Source: Arthrobacter echini (GTDB lineage Bacteria > Actinomycetota > Actinomycetes > Actinomycetales > Micrococcaceae). From it: 64,000 bases of DNA. Numbering within the stretch: the stretch's first letter is position 1; every line of letters starts with the position of its first letter. The stretch covers positions 62,001 to 126,000 of the forward strand of contig NZ_SSWH01000004.1 in the NCBI RefSeq assembly GCF_004803505.1, given 5' to 3'. The translations under genes and the position numbers were made by a program. The notes beneath the pieces were generated by a model. That model made no database searches, was not told where the DNA came from, and worked only from the letters and a program-made list of their open reading frames with translations. Shown piece after piece: positions 35,635 through 45,402 of this stretch.

Positions 35635-35894
35635 CGCACGCATCAGCTGCTGAACGACGCTGCGATGAGTTCGTCGAACTGGAGCCGTACGTCTTCGAGC
35701 TCCTCTTCGGCACGGATGGCATCGGTGAGGACATCGTGCATGGCCATGACGACGTCGCAACTCCCGGGGAAAAGGTTCTCGGATTCGGCACAGCTACGGT
35801 CCCGTCATCCGCAGAGCGAGGCCCAGGATGGCTGAATCCGGAGATCCGGAGATCCGGAGGTTCCGGAACCCACGTATCCACGGACGTGAGGGGC

Positions 35895-37223
35895 TCAGCG
35901 CCGAGCAGAGACCCTGAGGGTGATCGAGTAGTTGTCCATGGTTCCAGGAAGAGGGCGCTCGGGGTCGAGTCGCTGTCCGGAGTGGACACTGAAGTCGTGG
36001 TCGTCCACCAGTGAGGCCAGGGCGGCGCTCGTCAGGAGCAGGACCAACTGCCTGCCGGGGCAGATGACCGGCCCGTCGCTGAAGGGTACGAGCGGCCAGG
36101 CAGCGTCCTCGTTCGTCAGCCAGCGCTCCGGCAGGAAGCTGTGGGCACCGCGCAGATTGCGCTCATCCCTGTGGAAGTACGGCGCGTAGACCAGCACACC
36201 GCAGCCGTCGGGCATCAGCCCGTGCTCCCACTGCACGGGCCGGGTCGTCTGCCGCAGGATCATCGGCGTCGTCGGCCACAACCGGAGCGATTCCAGGACA
36301 GCGGCACGGAGATAGGGCAGCACCCGGCGTCCGGAGTCGTCGCCGTCGATCTCGCGCCGCGCCGCGGCGAGCGCCTCCGGATGCGTCGCGAGGACCGTCA
36401 GTGCCCGGAAGGTGGCCATACCGGCCGGATCGAAGGCGAAGAGCCACTGCGGCACCTGCTCGGTGGGCTCGGCGCCGTCGCCCCTGGGCGCGGACGCCAT
36501 CGCGGCAGCCAGACTCCCCGGCTCCGCATTCGCCAGTTCGTCGCTGATGCGCTGCAGGAACCGGGCTCGGGTCCGGGAGCGTACGGGCTTCAGGAACGCC
36601 CAGTTCCCGTCCTTGCGCAGTCTGATGATCATGCCCGTGAGGTCCTTGTCGTCCCGCGCATGGTCACCGAACACCACCCGACGGACCACGCGGTACCAGG
36701 CGTCGAGGAAGTCATCCCACGGCAGGGTGCCGGTGCGCTCCGCCCGCGCCAGGAGGTCCTTCATCTCCTGGCGCACGACGGGGACGAACCACTCTGCAAG
36801 GTGATGCACCGGATGATGCGTATCGAGGACCTGCTCCTGCAGCGCGCGCCGGACACTGCGGACCGGGCCGCGGGAGATCAGCACGTTGTGGGGCTCGAAG
36901 TGGGACAGGGCGGCACGCTTCTCACTGCTGGCCGGTGAGAACGGCTCGGGTGATCCACCCAGCACCGTATCCACATCAGCCGGGGCGAGCAGGATGGCCT
37001 GATCGCGCACGGGCAGCTTCAGCAGCAGGGGCCCGTCCGGGTACTTCTCCTGCAGCCTCCTGAAGATGCCGACGGCCCTCGCATCGAGATCCCATCGCGC
37101 CACCAGACCCACGATGCGTGGGCGGCGGATGATCGGTCCCTTGGCGATGGTGGGAATCAGTACCCCCAGGACCACCCGGGCGGTCTCCAGCGCTGAAGCA
37201 GTAGGCAGTGCTCGGGTGCTCAT
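35895..37223 (-). CDS. Cytochrome P450
   Basis: This 442-residue haem monooxygenase is of unknown substrate. The haem-binding motif PFSDGPVICPGRQLVLL (Cys ligand) and the K-helix E-x-x-R in AAVLESLRLWPTTP are intact. The PERF-like element reads FLPERWL. The I-helix has FDPAGMATFRAL, so the usual acid-alcohol pair (D/E-T) for oxygen activation is altered to A-T. No ferredoxin or reductase gene is adjacent. I start at ATG 37223 with GGAAGAG upstream; the longer upstream frame overlaps the ileS leader. The N-terminus has no clear membrane anchor. Confidence 0.9.
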   Translation of the reverse strand: MSTRALPTASALETARVVLGVLIPTIAKGPIIRRPRIVGLVARWDLDARAVGIFRRLQEKYPDGPLLLKLPVRDQAILLAPADVDTVLGGSPEPFSPASSEKRAALSHFEPHNVLISRGPVRSVRRALQEQVLDTHHPVHHLAEWFVPVVRQEMKDLLARAERTGTLPWDDFLDAWYRVVRRVVFGDHARDDKDLTGMIIRLRKDGNWAFLKPVRSRTRARFLQRISDELANAEPGSLAAAMASAPRGDGAEPTEQVPQWLFAFDPAGMATFRALTVLATHPEALAAARREIDGDDSGRRVLPYLRAAVLESLRLWPTTPMILRQTTRPVQWEHGLMPDGCGVLVYAPYFHRDERNLRGAHSFLPERWLTNEDAAWPLVPFSDGPVICPGRQLVLLLTSAALASLVDDHDFSVHSGQRLDPERPLPGTMDNYSITLRVSARR

Positions 37224-37330
37224 GTGGCTCTTCCGGTCGAGGGCGGTGTCGGTCCCAGCGTGCCAGACGCGTGGCGGTCCGGGCTTCAGCGACCCGGCAC
37301 GGCGTGGCGTGGCGTGGCTTCGACAACCGA

Positions 37331-37360
37331 TTCCGCACCGGGCTGGAAGCGAGCTAGAAT
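37331..37360 (+). promoter_or_regulatory. Promoter of the ileS leader
   Basis: The -10 TAGAAT is at 37355-37360 with a poor -35 (TTCCGC, 37331-37336) 18 bases upstream. Transcription would begin just before the T-box specifier hairpin. Confidence 0.5.
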
Positions 37361-37645
37361 TGACGGACAAGCGCGGACCCGGCAATCACCGGCGAGCTTC
37401 CGGAAGAAGGTCGGCCCCCACGGCGATCGGTAGAACCGGACGGGACGGCCCGTGACAGCCTGAATGAGCGGCTCGCCCGCCCGCAGTGTCCGCGTGTTGC
37501 GGCACCGCGGACGACGGCGGCAAGTGAGGTGGTACCGCGGGTCCAGGCCCCCGCACCCGGTCAGGCACCCGGGAGTGGAGACCATGGCATCCGTCCTCAC
37601 GGCAGGACTCCTGCTCCACCCGCCGCCGCACACAGGATGAGAACG
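37361..37645 (+). promoter_or_regulatory. T-box riboswitch, isoleucine type
   Basis: The leader RNA senses uncharged tRNA-Ile. The T-box AAGTGAGGTGGTACCGCGG (37522-37540) is near-identical to consensus; its bulge TGGT (37530-37533) would pair with the tRNA ACCA end. It is closed by CCGCGG at 37505-37510 pairing with 37535-37540. The specifier appears to be ATC (37385-37387) in the loop of a very short hairpin CCGG-caATCa-CCGG (37379-37392), as in the ultrashort stem I of actinobacterial ileS leaders. No U-run terminator is seen before the start codon, so control is probably at translation initiation. Confidence 0.9.
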
Positions 37646-40600
37646 ATGCCGCAGATCTACCCCAAAGCAAGCTCAGCACCCCCGACGGCTGTGTCCTCAG
37701 CAGCAGGGCCCGACGTCGATGCCGCGCACCTGACCACCGGCGCCTCACTGCGCCTGTCCGAGCTCGAGGAACGCGTCCTTGGCTACTGGCAGGAGGACAA
37801 CACCTTCCAGGCCTCCATCGACGCACGCGATCCCGGCGTCGACGGCTCGAACGAGTTCGTGTTCTACGACGGACCGCCGTTCGCCAACGGCCTGCCCCAC
37901 TACGGCCACCTGCTCACCGGGTACGCCAAGGACCTGGTGGCCCGCTACCAGACGCAGCGCGGACGCCGCGTGGAGCGTCGCTTCGGCTGGGACACCCACG
38001 GGCTGCCGGCCGAACTCGAGGCCATGAAGCAGCTCGGCATGACGGACAAGCAGCAGATCCTCGCCATGGGCATCGACAGGTTCAACGACGCCTCCCGTGC
38101 CTCGGTCATGAAGTACGCCGATCAGTGGCGCGACTACGTGACGCGCCAGGCCCGCTGGGTGGACTTCGACAACGACTACAAGACCCTCAACCCCGAGTAC
38201 ATGGAGTCCGTCCTCTGGGCGTTCAAGACCCTGCACCAGAAGGGCCTGACGTACAACGGCTACCGGGTCCTCCCGTACTGCTGGAACGACGAGACGCCGC
38301 TGTCCAACCACGAACTGCGCATGGACGAGGACGTCTACCAGGACCGGCAGGACCAGACCGTCACCGTCTCCTTCCCGCTCCGCGCGGGCGCCACAGAGCT
38401 GTCCCGGCAGCTCGCCGGCGTCGAGGCGCTGGCCTGGACCACGACACCCTGGACACTGCCGACCAATGCCGCGCTCGCCGTGGGCCCGGGCATCACCTAC
38501 GTGGTGGTGGAAGGCGTGCGCAATGACGCTCCCGTCCGGTACCTGATCGCGGAGGACCTCCTCGGCAACTACGCGAAGGATCTCGGCTTCGCCGATCCCG
38601 CTGCCGCGCGTGAGGCCGTCACGTCCCGCCATCTCGGCGCCGAGCTCGAGGGGCTGGAGTACGAGCCGCTCTGGGACTACTTCGCCGACCCGGAGGAGGG
38701 CGGCTACCGGAATGCCTTCCGCATCCTCGTGGCCGATTACGTCACGACGACGGACGGCACCGGTCTGGTGCACCAGGCTCCCGCCTACGGCGAGGAGGAC
38801 CAGGCAATCTGCGAGCAGGCCGGGATCCAGGTGATCCTCTCCGTCGACGAGGGCGCGAAGTTCCTGCCCCTGTTCGCGCGCGGTCCGTTGTCGGACATCG
38901 TCGGGCTGCAGGTCTTCGAGGCGAACCGGGTCATCACGCGCGTGCTGAAGTCCGCAGGGCGCCTGATCCGTCAGTCGAGCTATGTGCACAGCTACCCGCA
39001 CTGCTGGCGCTGCCGCAATCCGCTCATCTACCGCGCGGTGTCCTCCTGGTACGTGGAGGTCACGAAGATCCGCGACCGCATGGTCGAGCTGAACCAGGAC
39101 ATCACCTGGATCCCGGGCAACGTGAAGGACGGCCAGTTCGGCACGTGGCTCTCCAACGCGCGCGACTGGTCGATCAGCCGCAACCGGTTCTGGGGCAGCC
39201 CCATCCCCGTGTGGCAGTCGGACGACCCCGAGTACCCGCGTACCGACGTCTACGGCTCGCTCGCCGAGCTGCAGGCCGACTTCGGCCGGTTGCCCGTCAA
39301 CCACGACGGCGAGGTGGATCTCCACCGGCCGTTCATCGACGAGCTGACGCGCCCCAATCCGGACGACCCCACGGGTGCCTCGACCATGCGCCGGGTCGAG
39401 GACGTGCTCGACGTCTGGTTCGACTCCGGATCCATGCCGTACGCCCAGGTGCACTACCCCTTCGAGAACGAGCAGTGGTTCGACACCCACCACCCGGCCG
39501 ACTTCATCGTGGAGTACATCGGCCAGACCCGCGGCTGGTTCTACATGCTGCACATCCTCTCCACCGCGCTGTTCGACCGGCCGGCCTTCCGCAACGTCAT
39601 CAGCCACGGGATCGTCCTCGGCTCCGACGGCCAGAAGATGTCCAAGAGCCTGAGGAACTACCCCGACGTCTCCGAGGTCTTCGACCGTGACGGGTCCGAT
39701 GCCATGCGCTGGTTCCTCATGGCCTCCCCGATCCTCAGGGGCGGCAATCTCGTGGTGACCGAGCAGGGCATCCGCGACGGGGTGCGCCAGGTCATCCTGC
39801 CGCTGTGGAACGTGTGGCACTTCTTCGGCCTGTACACGAATGCGGCTTTCGACGGCGCGGGCTACGAGGCGAGGACCGTCACCCCCGACGCCGCAGTGGC
39901 GCTCGCCGACCCGCTCGACCGGTACATCCTGGCCAACACCGGCAACCTGGTCCGCGATCTCACCGGTGCGCTGGGCGCCCTCACGATCAGCGACGCCTGC
40001 GAATCCCTCCGCCGTTATCTGGACACCCTGACGAACTGGTACGTCCGGCGCAGCCGCCAGCGGTTCTTCGACGAGGACACGGACGCGTTCGACGTGCTCT
40101 TCACGTGCCTGGAGACGGTGTGCCGGGTCGCGGCTCCTTTGCTGCCGCTGGTCACCGAGGAGATCTGGCGCGGACTCACCGGAGGCCGTTCGGTCCACCT
40201 GACGGATTGGCCCGACACGGCAGCATTCCCTGCCGATGCCGAGCTCGTGGACCGGATGGACCGTACGCGCCAGGTGTGCTCGGTCGGGTCCAGTCTGCGC
40301 AAGGCAGCCAACCTCAGGGTGCGGCTGCCGCTGCGCGAGCTGACCGTCGTCGCCCCCGATGCCCATGCCCTGGACGGTCAGTACCGCTCCATCATCGCCG
40401 ACGAGCTCAATCTCAGGGACGTCCGCCTGGTCGATTCGGCCGACGCCGACCCGTCGGAGTTCGGCATCACCCAGCGCCTCGTGGTCGATGCACGCGCTGC
40501 CGGTCCCCGCCTGGGCAAGGACGTGCAGAGAGCCATCAGGGCCTCGAAGTCGGGGGACTGGCTGGTGGACGACGACGGCGGCGTCGTCGTCGACGGACTG

Positions 40601-40990
40601 ACGCTCGAGCCGCACGAGTACACGCTCGACACCGTCGTGACGGGCACCGAGGCCGCGTCGAAGGCCGTCACCGTCCTCCCCGGCGGCGGGTTCCTCGTCC
40701 TCGACACCGAGGTCACCGAGGAGCTGGCCGCCGAGGGTACGGCGCGGGACGCGATCCGTGCGATCCAGCAGGCGCGCCGCGATGCCGAGCTGTCGATCAG
40801 CGACCGCATCAGCACGGTCATCGGGGTCGACCCGGCCCGTGCTGCGGCGCTGGAAGCCAATGCGGAGCTCATCAGGAGCGAGACCCTGACGCTCCAGCTG
40901 CAGGTCGACGCCGTCGAGGACGCCGACGGCGACTTCCGCATCGCCGTCGAGAAAGTCACCGTCGAGAAGCAGGAGTCCATCCATGGATGA
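37646..40990 (+). CDS. ileS: Isoleucyl-tRNA synthetase, eukaryote-like type
   Basis: It charges tRNA-Ile. At 1114 residues it is longer than the about 940 of E. coli IleS. The HIGH motif reads HYGH in [18 protein letters not shown] (about residue 88); KMSKS is in [17 protein letters not shown]. The editing domain contains [14 protein letters not shown]. The C-terminal region lacks the Cys4 zinc site of type-1 enzymes, and the whole looks like the type-2 (eukaryotic-like) group, members of which tolerate mupirocin. The ATG at 37646 was chosen with AGGA upstream; an ATG 9 bases earlier is possible. folC overlaps its end by 8 bases. Confidence 0.96.
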   Translation: MPQIYPKASSAPPTAVSSAAGPDVDAAHLTTGASLRLSELEERVLGYWQEDNTFQASIDARDPGVDGSNEFVFYDGPPFANGLPHYGHLLTGYAKDLVARYQTQRGRRVERRFGWDTHGLPAELEAMKQLGMTDKQQILAMGIDRFNDASRASVMKYADQWRDYVTRQARWVDFDNDYKTLNPEYMESVLWAFKTLHQKGLTYNGYRVLPYCWNDETPLSNHELRMDEDVYQDRQDQTVTVSFPLRAGATELSRQLAGVEALAWTTTPWTLPTNAALAVGPGITYVVVEGVRNDAPVRYLIAEDLLGNYAKDLGFADPAAAREAVTSRHLGAELEGLEYEPLWDYFADPEEGGYRNAFRILVADYVTTTDGTGLVHQAPAYGEEDQAICEQAGIQVILSVDEGAKFLPLFARGPLSDIVGLQVFEANRVITRVLKSAGRLIRQSSYVHSYPHCWRCRNPLIYRAVSSWYVEVTKIRDRMVELNQDITWIPGNVKDGQFGTWLSNARDWSISRNRFWGSPIPVWQSDDPEYPRTDVYGSLAELQADFGRLPVNHDGEVDLHRPFIDELTRPNPDDPTGASTMRRVEDVLDVWFDSGSMPYAQVHYPFENEQWFDTHHPADFIVEYIGQTRGWFYMLHILSTALFDRPAFRNVISHGIVLGSDGQKMSKSLRNYPDVSEVFDRDGSDAMRWFLMASPILRGGNLVVTEQGIRDGVRQVILPLWNVWHFFGLYTNAAFDGAGYEARTVTPDAAVALADPLDRYILANTGNLVRDLTGALGALTISDACESLRRYLDTLTNWYVRRSRQRFFDEDTDAFDVLFTCLETVCRVAAPLLPLVTEEIWRGLTGGRSVHLTDWPDTAAFPADAELVDRMDRTRQVCSVGSSLRKAANLRVRLPLRELTVVAPDAHALDGQYRSIIADELNLRDVRLVDSADADPSEFGITQRLVVDARAAGPRLGKDVQRAIRASKSGDWLVDDDGGVVVDGLTLEPHEYTLDTVVTGTEAASKAVTVLPGGGFLVLDTEVTEELAAEGTARDAIRAIQQARRDAELSISDRISTVIGVDPARAAALEANAELIRSETLTLQLQVDAVEDADGDFRIAVEKVTVEKQESIHG

Positions 40991-42401
40991 CACGAACGCA
41001 ACCAGCGGCAGGGACAGCGGTAGCGGTGCCGGGAACGAGAACCGTAGCGATCACGATGCGTTCTCGGTCGAGAGCGTCTACGCCGAACTGCTCGGTCGTG
41101 CGCCCGAGAACAAGATGGAGCCCCGGCTGGCTCCGCTGCACCGGGCCATGGAGATCCTCGGTGAGCCGAACCGGGCCTTCCCGATCATCCACCTCACCGG
41201 TACCAACGGGAAGACGTCCACGGCGCGGATGATCGAGAGCATCCTGCTGGCCCACGACCTGCGTACCGGTCGCTACACCAGCCCCCACCTGTCCCGTGTG
41301 ACCGAGCGCATCAGCATCGACGGGGAGCCCGTGCCCGACGAGACCTTCGTGCGGGTCTGGGACGAGATCAAGCCCTACCTGGACATCGTGGACTCCGAAC
41401 TGCTCGACGCCGACGAGCCGCGCCTGACCTACTTCGAGTGCATCACCATCCTCGCGTTCGCGATCTTCGCCGACGAACCGATCGACGTCGGCGTGATCGA
41501 GGTGGGGCTCGGCGGGATCACCGACGCCACCAACGTGGGCGATGGCCAGGTTGCCGTCGTCACGCCGATCTCCCTCGACCACACGGATCTTCTCGGGGAC
41601 ACCGTGGAGCAGATCGCGCTGGAGAAGGCCGGCATCATCAAGTCCGGCGCCTTCCTCGTGAGTGCCGTCCAGCCCCGCGATGCTGCGCAGGTGCTCCTCG
41701 AACGGGCACAGGAGGTCGGCGCCGAGTTCCGCTTCGAGGGCATCGAGTTCGGCGTCGAATCGCGGTCCATCGCCGTCGGCGGGCAGGTCGTGTCGATCAC
41801 CGGGCTCGCCGGCCGCTACGGCGAACTGCTGGTGCCGCTGCACGGCGAGCACCAGGCCGAGAACGCGGCACTGGCCGTCGCCGCCGTGGAGGCCTTCCTC
41901 GGCGGGGGAGAGCGAGAGCTGGACACCACGCTCGTGCGGAACGGACTGCGCGCGGTCACGTCCCCCGGACGACTCGAGGTGGTCCGTACCGCGCCGACCA
42001 TCATCGTCGACGCCGCCCACAACCCTGCCGGTGCCCGCGCGGCAGCAAAAGGCATCAAGGATGCCTTCGACTTCACCCGCCTCGTCCTGGTCATCGGTGC
42101 TCTGCAGGACAAGGATGCGGCTGGAATGCTCGCCGAACTCCATGAGGAGCTGGCCGGGACACTCGAGGACGTCTGCCTCACGCAGTCCACGTCACCGAGG
42201 TCCGTACCGGCCGCCGAGCTCCTGCAGGCGGCTCTGTCCGCCGGCTTCGCGGAGGAGAACATCAATATCGCCCCCGGCCTCGACGATGCACTCGAATGGG
42301 CGGTGATGAAGGCCGAGGAGAACAACGATCTCGCCGGGGGGATCCTCGTGACCGGCTCCGTCACCGTGGTCGGCGAAGCCCGGACGCTGCTGGGGAAGTA
42401 G
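40983..42401 (+). CDS. folC: Folylpolyglutamate synthase / dihydrofolate synthase
   Basis: This Mur-ligase-family enzyme adds glutamate to dihydropteroate and to folates. The 472-residue protein has the P-loop [19 protein letters not shown] near residue 70, the folate loop [19 protein letters not shown], and the [11 protein letters not shown] stretch (family GLGGRLDATN, with I replacing R-L). The first about 30 residues are a low-complexity hydrophilic extension. The start ATG lies within the end of ileS, so the two are translationally coupled. The DUF4233 gene follows 7 bases after the stop. Confidence 0.95.
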   Translation: MDDTNATSGRDSGSGAGNENRSDHDAFSVESVYAELLGRAPENKMEPRLAPLHRAMEILGEPNRAFPIIHLTGTNGKTSTARMIESILLAHDLRTGRYTSPHLSRVTERISIDGEPVPDETFVRVWDEIKPYLDIVDSELLDADEPRLTYFECITILAFAIFADEPIDVGVIEVGLGGITDATNVGDGQVAVVTPISLDHTDLLGDTVEQIALEKAGIIKSGAFLVSAVQPRDAAQVLLERAQEVGAEFRFEGIEFGVESRSIAVGGQVVSITGLAGRYGELLVPLHGEHQAENAALAVAAVEAFLGGGERELDTTLVRNGLRAVTSPGRLEVVRTAPTIIVDAAHNPAGARAAAKGIKDAFDFTRLVLVIGALQDKDAAGMLAELHEELAGTLEDVCLTQSTSPRSVPAAELLQAALSAGFAEENINIAPGLDDALEWAVMKAEENNDLAGGILVTGSVTVVGEARTLLGK

Positions 42402-42408
42402 GCAGAAC

Positions 42409-42840
42409 ATGGCACGTATGACGAAGGCGCAACGCGAGTGGCGCCCCGGAATGCCCAGGAAGCGCCGATCCACGAAGGTCCTCTTCGCCTCGACCGTGCT
42501 CGCACTCGAGGCGTTCGTGGTGTTCTTCGCGACGCTGGCCGTGTTCGGACTGCGGAGCGACGAGATCGATCCCGTCCTCATCCTGACCTCGGGGCTGATC
42601 CTGAGTGTGGTGCTCGTCCTGACCTGCGCGGTCGTCACGAGAGCGTGGGGGATCGGTCTTGGCTGGGTACTGCAGCTGGTGATCATCGCCGGCGGGTTCC
42701 TGGAACCGGCCATGTTCCTGGTCGGCGCCGCGTTCGCGGTGACCTGGTGGTACGGGCTCCGCCAGGGCCTACGCGTGGATCGGGAGAACGCGGAGCGCGA
42801 CCGGCTGCAGGCCGAGTGGGAGAGGGCCCACCCCGAGTAG
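42409..42840 (+). CDS. DUF4233 membrane protein
   Basis: This 143-residue protein has a basic N-terminus (RPGMPRKRRSTK) and four hydrophobic segments at about residues 25-48, 55-78, 85-105 and 105-122, ending with a charged helix. It matches DUF4233, a family found almost only between folC and ndk in actinobacteria, as here. No enzymatic motif is visible. The position suggests a conserved link with folate or nucleotide supply, but the function is unknown. Confidence 0.85.
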   Translation: MARMTKAQREWRPGMPRKRRSTKVLFASTVLALEAFVVFFATLAVFGLRSDEIDPVLILTSGLILSVVLVLTCAVVTRAWGIGLGWVLQLVIIAGGFLEPAMFLVGAAFAVTWWYGLRQGLRVDRENAERDRLQAEWERAHPE

Positions 42841-42855
42841 TGCGTGCCTCCTCGG

Positions 42856-42861
42856 TAGAAT
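42856..42861 (+). promoter_or_regulatory. Candidate -10 box of ndk
   Basis: TAGAAT, the same hexamer as in the ileS promoter, lies 57 bases before the ndk ATG. A 12-base palindrome (42889-42900) sits between them in the leader. Confidence 0.45.
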
Positions 42862-42918
42862 CGACTGCAGCATCCCATCAATCGCGTCGTCATCGATGAC
42901 GCAGAGCCAGGAGAATTC

Positions 42919-43335
42919 ATGAGCACCGAGCAGACCCTTGTCCTCGTCAAGCCCGACGGCGTGTCCCGCGGACTCACCGGCACCATCCTGGCGCGGATCG
43001 AGGCCAAGGGCTACAGCATCGTGGAACTCAGGCAGCTGCGTGCCACGCGCGAGCTGCTCGAGCAGCACTACGCCGAGCACGCCGGCAAGCCCTTCTTCGA
43101 GCCTCTCGTCGAGTTCATGCTCGGCGGGCCGATCGTCGCGGCGGTCTTCGAGGGCCAGCGCGTGATCGAGGGTTTCCGCTCGCTCGCAGGCAGTACCGAG
43201 CCGACGACGGCAGCGCCGGGCACCATCCGCGGCGATCTCGGGCGCGACTGGGGTGTGAGCGTCCAGCAGAATCTGGTCCACGGCTCGGATTCGGCCGAAT
43301 CCGCGGAGCGTGAGATCGGCATCTGGTTCGCCTGA
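42919..43335 (+). CDS. ndk: Nucleoside diphosphate kinase
   Basis: It transfers the gamma phosphate of ATP to NDPs through a phospho-histidine. The 138-residue protein has the full signature: TLVLVKPDGVSRGL at the N-terminus and the catalytic His in NLVHGSDSAESAEREI. Arg and Asn residues of the phosphate site are in place (GTIRGDLG). The length is standard. A good SD (CCAGGAGAATTC) precedes the ATG. Confidence 0.97.
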   Translation: MSTEQTLVLVKPDGVSRGLTGTILARIEAKGYSIVELRQLRATRELLEQHYAEHAGKPFFEPLVEFMLGGPIVAAVFEGQRVIEGFRSLAGSTEPTTAAPGTIRGDLGRDWGVSVQQNLVHGSDSAESAEREIGIWFA

Positions 43336-43379
43336 CGCCCAGCGGCAGATATATCGTGTGCCCGGGGCAACTGTGTTGG

Positions 43380-43385
43380 TAGGTT
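43380..43385 (+). promoter_or_regulatory. -10 box of the aldo/keto reductase gene, leaderless type
   Basis: TAGGTT ends 6 bases before the ATG at 43392; there is no SD. Confidence 0.45.
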
Positions 43386-43391
43386 AGGGCC

Positions 43392-44357
43392 ATGACGACT
43401 TACCGCAGACTGGGTTCCTCCGGACTCAGCGTTTCCTCCGTCGGACTCGGGTGCAACAATCTGGGCCGAGCGGGCACCGCCTCCGAGTCGCAGGAGGGGA
43501 CCGACGCCGTCGTGCATGCAGCGATCGACGCCGGGATCACGCTCTTCGACGTGGCCGACGTCTATGGCAGGGAACCGGGTGTGAGCGAGCTCCAGCTCGG
43601 CAGAGCACTGGGAGGCAGGCGCGACGACGTCGTCCTCGCCACGAAGTTCGGGCTCGACATGGGAGGGGTCAACGGGCCGGACTGGGACGCCCGCGGATCC
43701 CGCCGCTACATCGTGCGTGCTGTCGAGGCCTCCCTGCGCCGGCTCGGAACCGAGTGGATCGATCTGCTGCAGTACCACACCCCGGACGTGCTCACGCCGG
43801 TCGAGGAGACCCTGGCGGCTCTCGACGACCTGGTGACCAGTGGCAAGGTGCGCTACCTCGGGCACTCCAATTTCGCGGGCTGGCAGATCTCGGAGGCGGA
43901 GTTCACCGCCCGCAGCGGTGGCTACACGCCGTTCATCTCGGCACAGAATCCGTACAGCCTGCTGGACCGGCGACTGGACACGGAGGTCGTCCCGGCCGTC
44001 GAAGCCTACGGGCTCGGCATCCTGCCGTACTTCCCGCTCGCCAACGGTCTGCTGACCGGAAAGTACCGCCGGAACGAGGTCCCGGAGGGGAGCCGGCTGA
44101 CCCACTCGCGGAAGAACCTGCTGGACACCGTCGACTGGGACCAGCTCGAGGCCTTCTCCCGCTTCGCCTCCGAGAGGGGCGTCAGCGAGGTCCAGGTGGC
44201 GTTCGGGTGGCTGCTCGCCCAACCCTCGGTCGGCTCGGTGATCGCGGGAGCCACCTCGCCCGGGCAGGTACGGCAGAATGCAGCCGGGGCAGACTGGGTA
44301 CCGTCGGAGGAGGATCTGACGGAGCTGGACCGTATCTTCCCCAGCCCCGCAGCCTAG
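43392..44357 (+). CDS. Aldo/keto reductase
   Basis: This 321-residue NADPH-dependent TIM-barrel reductase resembles the voltage-channel beta-subunit/YghZ-like group. The catalytic tetrad is visible: Asp and Tyr in ITLFDVADVYGREPGVSE, Lys in VVLATKFG, and His in IDLLQYHTPD. The C-terminal coenzyme site shows VGSVIAGATSPGQVRQNA. The substrate is unknown. It ends at a hairpin shared with the convergent betaine operon. Confidence 0.92.
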   Translation: MTTYRRLGSSGLSVSSVGLGCNNLGRAGTASESQEGTDAVVHAAIDAGITLFDVADVYGREPGVSELQLGRALGGRRDDVVLATKFGLDMGGVNGPDWDARGSRRYIVRAVEASLRRLGTEWIDLLQYHTPDVLTPVEETLAALDDLVTSGKVRYLGHSNFAGWQISEAEFTARSGGYTPFISAQNPYSLLDRRLDTEVVPAVEAYGLGILPYFPLANGLLTGKYRRNEVPEGSRLTHSRKNLLDTVDWDQLEAFSRFASERGVSEVQVAFGWLLAQPSVGSVIAGATSPGQVRQNAAGADWVPSEEDLTELDRIFPSPAA

Positions 44358-44371
44358 GCAGCGCAGGAAGA

Positions 44372-44398
44372 AGGAGGGCCGGCAGCACCGGCCCTCCT
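44372..44398. terminator. Bidirectional terminator
   Basis: A perfect 11-bp stem (44372-44382 with 44388-44398) and a 5-base loop separate the aldo/keto reductase gene from the convergent betaine transporter operon. Confidence 0.82.
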
Positions 44399-44419
44399 CC
44401 CGTTCCGTCGTTGTGGGTG

Positions 44420-45337
44420 TCAGCCCTGGAGGCCGGCCACGAAGTCGGGGTTCTCCTCCAGCCACTGGTCGACGGCTTCGGCCTCCTGGCCCGGACCGAA
44501 CTCGTTGACCACGAGGTCCTCGAGCTGGCCGTACTGCTCGTCGTCCAGCGTGAAGTTGGCCATCATGTCAGCCACCTCGGGGAAGTCCTCGGCGAATCCC
44601 GTGCGTGCCAGGGTGTGCAGGCCCTCCACGGGACCGAGTGCACCCTCGGGATCCTCGAGATCCTTGATCGGGAACGCGCTGTTGGCCCAGAACGGCTTCC
44701 ACAGGGTCACCACGATGTCCTCCTCGGCGTCGATCGCGCTCTGCAGTTCGGTGAGCATCGCCGTTGTGGAGGACTCGACCAGCTCGTAGTCGTCCTCGAG
44801 ACCGTAGGTCGGCATGACGCTGTCCTTGGTCACGCCCGTCAGCCCTGCACCCGGCTCGATGCCGACGATCCGGCCGTCGAACTGATCGGCATTGCCCGTC
44901 AGATCGGCGACCGAGTCGATGTCGGTGTACTCCGGGACGGCGAAGGTGAGCTTCGCGTTGTCGTAGTAGGTACCGAGATCCTCGATGTCGTCCCCGTACT
45001 CCTCCATGTACTTGACATGGGTCGCATCGGGCCAGCCCGACGGGTAGACGTCGACGTCGCCGTTGGACAGGCCGGTGTACAGTGGGGCGGCCTCACTGAG
45101 CTCGGTGATCTCCACCTCGAATCCTTCGTCCTCGAGGATGTCCTGCCACAGGTAGGCCGTGCTCAGACCGTCGGTCCAGGAGGGGATGATGCCCAGGGTG
45201 ATGGTCTGGGTCTCCTCCGTGGAGCCGGTCTCGCCGGCGCTCTCGGAGCTGTCCGCTCCGCAGGCGGTGGCGCCCAGGGTCAGGCTCAGGAGCGCGGCGA
45301 ACAGTCCGAGATTTCGTACATTCGTCTTCTTCGTCAT
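44420..45337 (-). CDS. opuAC: Glycine betaine/proline-betaine ABC transporter, substrate-binding lipoprotein
   Basis: This 305-residue protein begins with a lipoprotein signal peptide ending LTLGATACGADS, so the mature protein is anchored at the outer membrane face by Cys26. Aromatic residues that cage the quaternary ammonium are present: IPSWTDGLSTAYLW, DVYPSGWPDATH and VTLWKPFWANSAF. It belongs to the OpuAC/ProX group for osmoprotectant uptake. It is the last of a three-gene minus-strand operon (ATPase, permease, binding protein); the 65-base gap before it allows higher expression of the binding protein. Confidence 0.92.
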   Translation of the reverse strand: MTKKTNVRNLGLFAALLSLTLGATACGADSSESAGETGSTEETQTITLGIIPSWTDGLSTAYLWQDILEDEGFEVEITELSEAAPLYTGLSNGDVDVYPSGWPDATHVKYMEEYGDDIEDLGTYYDNAKLTFAVPEYTDIDSVADLTGNADQFDGRIVGIEPGAGLTGVTKDSVMPTYGLEDDYELVESSTTAMLTELQSAIDAEEDIVVTLWKPFWANSAFPIKDLEDPEGALGPVEGLHTLARTGFAEDFPEVADMMANFTLDDEQYGQLEDLVVNEFGPGQEAEAVDQWLEENPDFVAGLQG

Positions 45338-45402
45338 CGTTCTTCTTCCTTTTCTCATCGGAGGGAACCGGGGTGAACGGTGCCCCTGAAGTAGCTGGAG
45401 GA

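Noticed and set aside
35839-35868. Short tandem ATCCGGAG repeats near the P450 stop
   Set aside because: Three imperfect octamers in GC-rich spacer; nothing suggests a function or a CRISPR-like unit.
37745-40993. A 1082-codon open frame antisense to ileS, and similar long antisense frames opposite tig, pepN, ettA and the Fbp permease
   Set aside because: They are by-products of high GC third positions; composition is biased (Arg/Gly/Asp/Val-rich), there are no domains, and the sense strand holds clear conserved genes.
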